Source of the DNA: Mantis religiosa
Taxonomy: Eukaryota; Arthropoda; Insecta; Mantodea; Mantidae
Assembly: GCA_030765055.1 (NCBI GenBank)
Contig: CM060950.1
Location: forward strand, 17,404,966 to 17,468,965
Length of the DNA stretch: 64,000 nucleotides
Direction: 5' to 3'
Made by a program: the position numbers and the translations under genes. The first letter of the stretch is position 1; every line of letters starts with the position of its first letter. Under the pieces are notes generated by a model that was not told the DNA's origin, did no database searches, and saw only the letters and a list, made by a program, of their open reading frames with translations. Below are positions 54,672 through 64,000 of this stretch, in pieces.

Positions 54672-56026
54672 TAACACCTATTTTTTTCCAGGACTGGGAC
54701 CAGATAGGAATTTTTGTTTCTTTTAAAATACACGTGGAGTCTTTGTGAATGCGTGATAGAGATGGCATATGTATAGTGCATAGAACTCAAGTGGCAGCGA
54801 CGAGACTTAGGACAGTTTTTGATACTTAATATGGCGAAGTTTTCATTGCAAGAGCAGCGTGTAATCATTCGTTTTCTCCATTTTCGTGGTGGGACACCTA
54901 TTGAAATTCATCACCAGTTGAGTGACGCATGTGGTGATGGTACCATGGATGTGTCTAATGTGCGATCCTGGGTGCGACAGTTCATTGAATGCAGAACATC
55001 GTGTGACAACAAACCAAGACAGTTGCAGACATCCCCTCAAAAACTGGCATTTCCGTGGGATCTGTGCACACTTTGTCACGAGGTCTACCCGAAAGTCCAA
55101 ACACTCCGGCCTCTATCAGCCCGGGAGCGATGGAAACTCCAGGGTTCTTTTCTTGGGGCAATACCTGGAGGCTAAAAAGCCCCCCCCCCCCATCTCAAGA
55201 CGGGTGGAAGTAGATACGCCACCTACGCGCGTCAACCCCGCTGGGAAGACTACCGAAAACCTCGGTGGGGCCGCCTGGTGATCTAGCACACCTTGCACTG
55301 GCTCTGCAGGCTAGTACCCATTTTTAGGCAACTCTCTGGCCCCTCAGGGCGGCCGAAGCCTGGCCGGAGGTACCCGATATCCAGCGGCTGTCGGGAACAC
55401 ACTGCCCCCTGGAGTCCAACCCAATCCGAACAACTCCCATTCAGGGAGGGGCTCGAATGTTCGGCCCGAGGTTCCTGTGGTAACGTCAGAGGTACCGCAA
55501 GTGGTAAGGGTCCGCTGCGCCCGCACCACTGCAGCTGAAGGGGAGGGATCCCCTTCCCTACGGAGGGGATCTGCGCACACAATCCTGCATGAAGATCTGA
55601 AAATGCTCAATCGGCGATCCTCCAAAACAACGTTCTCCACTCGCTAGATCATGTCGTCAGACCGGCTGGTGCGAGGCCGTGACTGTCTTGGTTTGTTGTC
55701 ACACGCTGTTCTGCCTTCATTGAACTGTCGCACCCAGCAACGCACATTCATGGTACCATCACCACATGCCTCACTCAACTGCCAATGAGTTTCAATAGGT
55801 GTGACACCACGAAAATGGAGAAAACGGATTACACGCTGTTCTTGCAATGAAAACGTCGCCATTTTAAGTATCAAAGACAGTCCTACCTCTCGTCGCTGCC
55901 ACTAGAGTTCTATGCACTGTACAATGCTGCCATCTCTGTCACGCATTCACAAAGAGTCCATAAGTATTTACAAAACAACAGAAGTTCCTATCTGGTCCCA
56001 GTCCTGAAAATAAATAGGAGGTGTTA
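54672..56026. mobile_element. Mariner-derived inverted dimer with a foreign GC-rich core
   Basis: Bounded by inverted TATAACACC ends with TA at both sides. Left (54,831 onward, plus strand) and right (55,863 downward, minus strand) each encode the same mariner N-terminal domain, FSLQEQRVIIRFLHFRGGTP and FSLQEQRVIRFLHFRGVTP. The right arm reaches TSRSDDMI and VLEDRRLS. Neither has the catalytic part. 55,120-55,580 is unrelated. Confidence 0.8.
55120..55580. mobile_element. GC-rich insert, probable LINE 5' or 3' untranslated fragment
   Basis: Strikingly GC-rich with GGTGGAAGTAGATACGCCAC and CGCTGGGAAGACTACCG. I recall such motifs from R1/Waldo-type non-LTR elements but cannot confirm it. Open frames here are compositional. 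Confidence 0.4.
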
Positions 56027-56039
56027 TAACTTGAACGCC

Positions 56040-56735
56040 CTCGTAAATACATATGCAAACAATTGGTACCGAAATTAAGGGATGCAATAAATAAAGAATC
56101 GTAATGGATTTCAGAGGAACATGGTATATTCGTTAAAACGCGAGTAGGTGCAGTTGGGGTGAGTAGTTTAACAAAGTGATGGGAGAAATCGGGTTCTCAG
56201 CAGGAATTCTAAGTGGATACCAGTTGATTCCATTTGAAACGGCATTGTTCGGACCCTTAATAATGGCATGACCGAGACTAATAATCACAATGGACAAAAT
56301 AGTCACAAAAGGTATTTTGGTGTGAATAAAGACATGCTTCGAGAGGTGAAAGTCACACGCAGCTGCAGTGCATCAGTGAGGAACAGACACAACTGGGCTG
56401 GCGGTCCATTAAGAAAAACGCAACTGGTTCGATCTTTGGTGAAGGCAAACGAGAACCGAAGAGAAAAGGTATCTATCGGTTCCTACGTAAATAAAGAATT
56501 AAGTGTTATCGCGTAATATGCATTTTACATACGATAACTCTGAACAGTGATATATTGGTAACCCTTGGTCGGCAACTTCGCGAGTTATGTGATGATAAAA
56601 AGAAGCAGTCATTAAACCAGTCTGAAACTTGCATTCCAGTGTCATTAGAACCATCCTTACTCCCATACATATCCACGCATACCCTTTGACGGAACTCTTG
56701 CTCTACCCTGAGGATAGGCCACACTGCTTCATAAT
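56040..56735. repeat. Duplicated segment, copy 1
   Basis: Aligns with 62,085-62,785 throughout (shared GGTAACCCTTGGTCGGCAAC, AAAAAGAAGCAGTCATTAAA, CATTCCAGTGTCATTA). No coding signal in either copy. Confidence 0.85.
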
Positions 56736-57370
56736 TTACAACGTAACAATAAGCTGCATCAAACTAGCGACCAATGCGTGGGGCAACCTTTTCCAGTGTA
56801 TAAGTAATTGATGCGAAATAACTCGTATCACAATTCGACTTAAGAAAAAACGTTAAAAGTATCAACAATATTGTTAATTACCTAGCTATTTTGTCGGTTT
56901 CTGGTGCAGCGGGTGCATTAGTATTTCATGCTGTAAAGCGCTACCATGGGCTGTGCAGTGTCATTTAAGAAGAGTTGCAGAGGTTCCAATTTGGTACAAA
57001 GAATTACGTGTGCCTGGAGCATTAATTAGTGTACTTGAACTCAATTAATTTTGTATTTGTACAGTGTAAGTGAAATCCTTGAAAGATGTTTATTATTTTG
57101 CCGAGGCAGAATCTCATGATATATACAAGATGGCTTTCTCTCTTCTTTGTCATTGCCTGTGTTCTCGGATTGCTTGAACCTTTCAAATCTCTCCTCGTTT
57201 TGCTAAGAACTTTTTTTTTTTTTTTTTTTAATGAAATGAGTGAAAGCTACCTGCTACCTGTCTGATTCACATATTCACATTCAAGCATTTGAGTGGAAAG
57301 CAACTATTATGTTTACACTGAAATATACCCAGTGTTCATTTTTATTCTTTATTTCCCGCCCTCCGATTGA
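56736..57370. other. No gene recognised
   Basis: T-run near 57,211-57,230; nothing else supported. Confidence 0.4.
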
Positions 57371-57377
57371 GCAAGAA

Positions 57378-57385
57378 TGACGTCA
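57378..57385. promoter_or_regulatory. TGACGTCA (CRE/ATF) site 1
   Basis: Perfect octamer, 57 bp upstream of a good plus-strand splice donor (AACG|GTAAGTTT, about 57,441). A short untranslated first exon of an unknown plus-strand transcript is possible. Confidence 0.35.
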
Positions 57386-58458
57386 TAGCTGACTGGTGAG
57401 TCTATCTTGAAATCATAGTACCCTCTACGGAGAAGAAACGGTAAGTTTTGCGGAAAAGTAAGTAAATTACAGCGCTTTAAGTGTGGTTGTGCTTGTAACT
57501 AATACAACCAGCTTCCCCTGGTTATGAATGCAGAGCACCGCGTCTTCATGGTTGAATGCTTCGTACCGGCATTAAAATTGGTGCAATATATAAATATAAT
57601 TTAAACCGCTGCATAGAGGAGTTTATCCAAAGCTATCCAGGATTTAGACAATTCCCTCGGAGCGTAATGTTGTCAGAGGTGTCCGGGTACCGTCAAATTG
57701 ACATACTTTTATTTGCAACATAAACGCCTTATGTTTTATCAGTATAGATATACATTTTTTGTCATTTTTACGCTCAATTAAAATGTCTATTAATGTTGAT
57801 ACCCTTATGTTTTTTAAAACCAATAAGTGTATCAAACATTTCCATGATACACGGTCAGTTACTCGCAAAAAGAGAGACACTGGACGCTATAAAGTGACTG
57901 GTTCCAATCTAGAAGTAATAAATAATGTTATGACAGAAAGGCCTCAAGCATAACTTCTCACAATACAGACAGTGTTTAAGGGAAGAGAGAAATGAAATAT
58001 AAGAAAATGGACACATAAGACTATGTACTAGAGATATTTTCTTGTTTAGACTTGGATAAAAGCTTTGTGCATTCTGTAACGCTAATTTATTGTTCATTCC
58101 CAGAACATGTTCTGCTAATTTTCTGGTCTGTAATGAAGTTACATTGTGAGGAAACTGTGGGTGATTGAAAAGAATTGAGATCAAATTGAAATATTTCTAT
58201 TTTATGTAACAGGTTTACAATATGCCTATATGTCTACTATAACAGAAAAAACAGATGTTCGTTGTGAAATAAGTGTTCATTGACTTATCATTTCGTATAT
58301 TCTTCATGGTATACTTTTATGGCTGCATAATTAGCTTTGCAGTGCATTGAATTGCAGTATATAGTTTTTAAAAACAGTTATCGTATTTACGCACCAGGCG
58401 AAATTACGCAGCTTTAAATTACGCAGGCAGACCCACCTCTCAAATAGTACATTTACTT

Positions 58459-58568
58459 ACCGGTAGAGGGAAGCCCCAAAGCTGCTGTCAGCACATCAAA
58501 TACGATCGCAAGCCGCTAGGAGAATCGTATATAAACTCGCTCCATCAGCGATGCTATTGATGACGTCA
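58459..58568 (-). promoter_or_regulatory. Candidate minus-strand promoter and untranslated first exon
   Basis: In minus direction: TGACGTCA (58,568-58,561), TATA-like TTTATATA (58,535-58,528), then about 65 nt to a consensus donor CCG|GTAAGTAAA with the last exon base at 58,461. JNK coding exon 1 needs an upstream exon and lies on this strand 27.5 kb away, so this could be it. No transcript evidence. The TATA reads TATATAAA on the plus strand, so the opposite direction is also possible. Confidence 0.3.
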
Positions 58569-59535
58569 AATTTTGCGCGGTAAAATTACAGATAAAAATG
58601 AGCACAGTGTAGATCTGAACAGCTGTTCAACCTCTTAAATATTCACGCAAGGTTCAACAAAATAAAAGCATGACGGTTTAGAACAAAATTGTAAGAGTTT
58701 TGTGTCTCAGTTCAACATTTTTTAGGACTCGTGTATACAATACATGGAAGCCTGGGTGAACTCATTTAACTGCATACGCTTAGAGGAAATGTCTATGGCA
58801 CAATGTTCTGACTTGCTTGTGTGTTATAAAAAGTAAGGGTTTTGAAATAGTTGACATGGAGGCCTTTGATCCATCTTTCAATCTGAAAAAGTATGTTGAG
58901 AATACAAAGAATAAAGGAACTTCAAAAACAATAACCTTAGCCAACACATATCGGCAGTTCAGTAAGTAGTGAAGTCCATTTAACGTTACTCAAACCAGTT
59001 CAGCTTTTAACGCAATTCTAGTCCGCAATACAATAACTGAATGAATATTCTTTTATACAGAGCCACTGGACAAAATGAAATCGTTTCTCAGTTGACTCCA
59101 TTAGAAATATATTTTTGCAATATAACTTATAGAACATAGGTTACATTGATTTGCATAAATCTCTTTAAAATATAACAAGAAAGTCAGAAAAGTACAACAA
59201 TTAAATATTGAATTTACTGTCTCATAATTACAAGAGCGTCTTAATACCAAAATGTTTTATTATTGAAAATGTACTGCGTTTCAACAATTAAATTAATTCG
59301 CACGATACAAGTGTTTATTTATATGATTTTCCTAATACGCCATTACCTAGGAATTCACAATTCTTAGAACAATTTTGCTGAAATTGCATTCGTGCATTAA
59401 CTTCCCTTATCGAGAGGAGCTTTAACATGAGTTTGCTAGTGCAATTTAAGTTAATCTTTTCGCTGCTTACAACAGACGAAGACAGCTTCGACAGTTGTGA
59501 CGTAATTCAGCCGGGAGCGAGCCCTGCAGTGCGTG

Positions 59536-59543
59536 TGACGTCA
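59536..59543. promoter_or_regulatory. TGACGTCA (CRE/ATF) site 3
   Basis: Perfect octamer in a locally GC-rich patch (59,485-59,640) that also has a TGACGTAA half-variant at about 59,498. Confidence 0.35.
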
Positions 59544-60304
59544 GGCAAGAGCCGTGTAGTACCAAGTTGCCCATATAACTGACGCTGTGAATACAGAATC
59601 TGAGGGTTCAGTCAGCTGTAGCGCACTCAGTAACAACAATGTAACTGCCACGTACCAAATAGAACTGTTATATTTACAATGTGACGATTTATTGAAGGAC
59701 AAATACACACAAGAAAGAGTTGGATGATTTTTACAAGAATGTCCCCCAAACCAAATTTCCGAGCTTATATTCCTTTGCTGCACGGATATTGTGTATGTTA
59801 AGCTCGACATATGTGTGCGAACAATTTTTTGTTGTTATAAAATTAGCCAAATCCTAACCCCAAAATACCTTGTCAGTTCACAATCTAACATGCAGCATTC
59901 GATTACAAATTTCCCAGACATTACGTCCTGACATTGATAAACTAGTTAAAGAAAAACGAAACAAAGTGTCGGAAAACGTCCACGTAATTTTATTCTGAAT
60001 GGGTCTCCTCTAATTTGCAGAGAACATTACTTTGTTTTATTTTATTTACTTTATGACATGCCTGTCCTTCGGATAAACTGCGAGTTGAAGTTTTATATAT
60101 TTTCTCATAGCACAGAGCTAAAATGTAATTGTTTATAAACTGTGACCAGTTGTATAATTAAAGCAACCAGCATTAATATTACAACACCAAAGATGTAAGT
60201 TGTACATATTATTAATACACTACACATTTCCTGTCTTTCCTACGCTGTCGGAACCCCAACACATCAAACTATTTCCTACTTCTTGGGCAGCAGAAATCAG
60301 CGCG

Positions 60305-60445
60305 ATGACGTCACACGCTAACCTGCCTTTAGTTCGGGAGCATATTTGGCGGTTAGAGCTGACGGAGCTGACGTCACACCGCTACTACCTGTCTTCCACT
60401 GGTTTACAACGTATATATCCTTCGTAGTGCCGCCTTCATTCGCAA
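60305..60445 (+). promoter_or_regulatory. Candidate plus-strand promoter with two CRE sites, TATA and Inr
   Basis: TGACGTCA at 60,305-60,312 and 60,369-60,376 (64 bp apart), TATATAT at 60,412-60,418, and TCATTC with its A at 60,438, matching the arthropod initiator at normal TATA spacing. No coding exon downstream is recognised; a donor-like GCAG|GTATAA lies at about 60,600. Confidence 0.35.
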
Positions 60446-60449
60446 TCTT

Positions 60450-61542
60450 CGTCTGCAGTTTTAATTTGTTTTTATCTTATGACATTTGTTAGCACTGGAA
60501 TATACCACCAGTTTTTAGAATGATGTATGCACCTGATTTTTATTTTGGATAGACACAAATTTTTATATAAATTGACCGTGTTCATGTGGGTTTTATACGC
60601 AGGTATAAATTACTTCTTTTGTCTGTGTCGATTTGCAAGCTATTGCCTCTCTGAGAAAGCAGGTTTCATTTTCAGTTTGTTTCACCACGCGTTCATAGAA
60701 CGTCAATAGAATCCATGTTAGCATACAAAAGATGTAAGCGAATCCATTAATGCAAGCATGGAGTATGCAGTATTCAGTAAACAGCAAAAGCTCCGAAGAA
60801 AAGGGTTAAGGAAGCTTCACTTTAAAATGCTCTGTTCCTAGAACAAAGGTTATAGCTTACACAGATTCTAGTGTGAAACAGGGAAAAGTTTGATGTTTTT
60901 AATATATCATGTTGGTATTACACAGCACACGTCATATCCCTTTCAGTTAGGGAGGGTTAGCGTGGCAAGGACCTGTTATCGATCCAAGGGTTAACCAAAC
61001 AATAATTTCCGCTTGTTACATTTTGACCCCACAACGGCACATTAACTGGAAAAACAGCGGAATGGAGAGGTTTCCACACACGTTTCTAATCCGCTCGTGA
61101 TACATGTCCGAGGTTATAAAATATGTTTAACTTATTCATCTTAGGAAACCAGCTACCTACTTAGCCTTGCACCTTTGGGAAAAACATTTCATTTGCATGA
61201 AATGAGAAAGACCAGTGTAAGGAAATAGAGGAATATTTAAACCGAAATAATTTCACGGTATAAAGACAAATGTTACTAATCACACAAGGGAACAAATGTC
61301 ATTAGAAACATACTGTAACTTTACTGTCGGTTCACTGTATATAAAAGCTGGAGAATGCAACTATTTTCTAAATCGCTACGCCCGTTCTTCCAATATTCAT
61401 ATTGAGGAGACTCAAAACATTCATGAAGAACGTTTTAATTACAATAAATAAACAACACAAATTGTCTGCGTGATGCGGTATTTCTCCACACTAAATTCAC
61501 AACAAAAACTATAATCGACATCCAGACTTCAGGGTTAATACT
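60450..61542. other. No gene recognised
   Basis: Nothing supported beyond a possible non-coding transcript from the promoter-like patch at 60.3-60.4 kb. Confidence 0.4.
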
Positions 61543-61758
61543 AAATTACGTTCTCCAACGTTAAGTCATATCGGATGACAGAGGAAATATATAAAATGAT
61601 GCTCAAATGAGCACAGGGTCAATATTACTTAGAGTTAGCCGATATTTGCCTTTCAAGATAAGGGAAAACCGGAAAAATCTTATCCATGTAACTCACCATG
61701 ACCGAGATTCGAACTCGGGACCTCTTGAATGTGAGGCATCTGCGCTACCAAGGCGGGC
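61543..61758 (-). mobile_element. SINE family C
   Basis: Minus strand CGCCCGCCTTGGTAGCGCAG, GAGTTCGAATCTCGGTCATG, and the 3' end CATTTTATATATT ... GTAATTTAG-like at 61,543. Slightly shortened head. Confidence 0.8.
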
Positions 61759-62084
61759 GCACCGTAATATGGTTACATATGAAAGAATTATGTATACCAG
61801 GTGAGTCGCCTGCCCCTATTTACGTGCTAAGCGACATATGTGAGTTACGCCTTTCTTGAATGCCTTCTAATGGATGATATGCACAACAGTTTATAAAGGT
61901 GGGATAGATATCTCAGTGCATGAGTGTTGTATGGGACAGATATTGATCAGTATGTATGTCGATTCCAAAAACATAACACCCAGGTACAGAGAGCTGCAGT
62001 AATATTTTAAACGAGTTTACAAACTTTTATTCTAATTAGCGTACATTCACGCACACCTTTAAATACGCCCCTGAAGGAACAACC

Positions 62085-62785
62085 TATCACATGCACCAGT
62101 TGACAATAACATTTGATACCGAAATTAAGAATTGCAATGTATAAAGAATCATGATGGATTTCAAAGGAATGTTGGTTCTTTGTTACAACACGTGCAAGGG
62201 CAGTTGAGTCGAATATCAGTTGGGGGAGAATAGTTGTTTTAACAAAAGAAACGTAAGAAGCACTGTCCTTAGCAGATTTCTAAAGGGTAGTACTTAACTT
62301 TGTTGAATGGGGTATTCTTCGAACCCTTCATAATGGCATGACAAAATAGTCACAAAGGGAATCTTTGGTTGCATAATGGGCTTCGAGAAAGGGAAAGCTA
62401 TACACCACGCGCAGCTGTGTGGTCATTCAGACAGTTTGTGGCTGGCAAGCCATTAAGAAAGTCCGAGGCGTGCAGCCGATTAGGGTAGTCCTCTTCTTCT
62501 GTCTTGGTCAAAGGAGACCAGTGGTGATGAGAGAAGATATTTGTCGGTTCATATGTACGTGAAGAATGAATTAAGTTTTATCGAGTAAGAAGCATTTCAT
62601 AACCAGTAACTATAAACTGTGATATTGGTAACCCTTGGTCGGCAACTTCAAGTTCGATGTTCTGATAAAAAGAAGCAGTCATTAAACCAGTTTGAAACGG
62701 GCATTCCAGTGTCATTAAAACTATCCTTCTCATACATACCCACGCATACCCTGAGATTAACCTCATTGCTTTACCCTGAGCTAAA
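62085..62785. repeat. Duplicated segment, copy 2
   Basis: Diverged partner of 56,040-56,735 in the same orientation, about 6 kb away; small indels throughout. Confidence 0.85.
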
Positions 62786-62789
62786 CACT

Positions 62790-63790
62790 ATTTGCTTCAA
62801 ACTGTAGCGGAAAGTGGAATCGTGCTCAACCATTATAATTGCTTCACATTGGAACACAAAATGGCAGATATACACAGTAGAACCAATTGGTTTTAAATCT
62901 TCAGCCAATATGTGTTTTCATTGTATAGCCATGTCAAAATTACTAAGAATTAGCTAGATTGTTTTCACTTGTCACAAATTACAGCATTTTTTAGTTCATA
63001 CAGTAATTGTAGCGGTATATGCAGTTATTTTTATTGAAGTTAGAACCATCAAAGCACGTATGAAGCTGTAAAAAGCGTGTAAAGATTGGAGGTGGGTCTT
63101 ACGCCCGCTGTTCTTTATTCGTGTCGGAGCTTCCCTCCCAACGTAGCGTTGGCAAAATTGTATTATATAGGTTACTTCATCACTCTGCCACTTCAACTTG
63201 GGTTCAAATCCTTCTTGATTTGTTTGCCTATAATTTGATATTCTAATACAAATAACATTTTTATAACATTATGTGCGTTTACAAAATACAATAATAACCA
63301 TGCTTTCAACTGTCACATAGTTATAAATGTATAGCTCGTACTAGATATTTTATTATGGTTGGTAATTGTGCTTGACCCATTCAACCAAGTTTCAAACCTT
63401 TCACAAATGCAAAGTGAAACATGAGATTTAAGCATAAAACAAAAACTATTAGATTTAATGTCGTCGACATACTCCTAAAAATGAAAGCCAACTGCGTAAC
63501 ATGGTTTGCAACACCAGATACGGTAAAGATAATAAGGTCTCACAAAGTTAAACAAGATCCCAAATTGAAGATAAAGATAGCTTGTAGTTTCCCTTTGAAG
63601 GGCAAGGGCCTGTTCAGCCTGACGGTAGATTGAGCTCGGCACAACTTATATGGTGAGCTAATCCCTGTAGATCGCTAATTATCGTTATGTGATTCTTGTG
63701 TCTTTGGCACACAAGCGAACCAGTAGCAACAATAAATAAATTAATAACTAAAATACAGACAATAAAGACTTGGAGAAAGAAAGAAAAAAA
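62790..63790. other. No gene recognised
   Basis: A B-box-like GGGTTCAAATCC at about 63,190 is isolated. A short open frame at 63,421-63,633 has no recognisable family. Confidence 0.4.
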
Positions 63791-63794
63791 AATG

Positions 63795-63866
63795 CGTCGT
63801 CGTTTCGAACCCAGCCCTTGCATCACCATAGGTATGACAGCAGCTAACACACTCGGCCAGCTGTCA
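63795..63866 (-). mobile_element. tRNA-like (Ser/Leu type) SINE head
   Basis: Minus strand AGCTGGCCGAGTGTGTTAGC (A box like a class II tRNA) and GCTGGGTTCGAAACG (B box), followed by an A-rich stretch. The stems do not form a full cloverleaf, so this is more likely a SINE head than a tRNA gene. Confidence 0.5.
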
Positions 63867-64000
63867 TGTACTCCATGTCACTCTTTGAGCAAGCACAAAT
63901 TTATCACCTTACTAGTATCATATGCATGAAAACCTGTTGTTAATTTAAGCCTTTCACAACTTCTTGGTCTTCATTCGGGGCAAACACTAACAGGATAGAA

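Overview
This is a window of an insect nuclear genome: AT-rich, with spliceosomal introns of 1-10 kb and dense with transposons, SINEs and trinucleotide microsatellites. The only host gene I can prove is the c-Jun N-terminal kinase (JNK, Drosophila basket), on the minus strand. Its eight coding exons run from 30,958 (first usable ATG) down to 1,717 (stop). All splice sites are GT-AG, the exon phases join without error, and the result is a 409-residue MAP kinase with the TPY activation motif. The first coding exon starts at a splice acceptor, so at least one 5' untranslated exon lies upstream, either in 31-64 kb or beyond the window. The intron sizes and repeat load suggest a large-genome insect such as a cockroach or another polyneopteran. 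That is inference, not proof.

Layout. 0-1.5 kb is 3' flank with one large palindrome. 1.5-31 kb is the JNK gene; its introns hold SINEs of at least four tRNA-derived families, a 5'-truncated LINE, the 3' part of a Penelope-like element (GIY-YIG endonuclease), a Tigger/pogo remnant, two solo LTRs with 4-bp target duplications, a broken Merlin element, a decayed DDE transposase, a 1.2-kb foldback and a 12-copy array of an 87-bp repeat. 32.5-52 kb is intergenic or a long 5' intron: two LINE 3' ends with reverse-transcriptase homology, a full-length but dead mariner (39,676-41,003), a full-length but dead Tc1-like element (44,777-46,389), a LINE tail with a 14-bp target duplication, and nested SINEs. 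52-64 kb holds a mariner-derived inverted dimer around a GC-rich insert, a roughly 0.7-kb duplicated segment (56.0-56.7 and 62.1-62.8 kb), and five perfect TGACGTCA octamers within 3 kb with two promoter-like arrangements.

The most interesting theme is a set of small palindromic (hairpin) elements flanked by 11-14 bp target duplications, several of which carry the conserved core of a hammerhead ribozyme: CUGANGA, a perfect stem II, GAAA, a very short palindromic stem III, then UH. The cores at 3.03, 3.11, 13.83, 14.26, 14.47 and 34.05 kb look complete or nearly so; degenerate cores sit at 16.3 kb and in every unit of the 28.8-30.0 kb array. Short-stem-III hammerheads are known from Penelope-like retroelements, and Penelope endonuclease fragments are present here (7.4-8.1 kb and 13.96-14.11 kb). 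My inference is that these hairpins are non-autonomous passengers of Penelope-type machinery; one of them has amplified into a satellite-like array with 261-bp higher-order structure inside the first coding intron of JNK.
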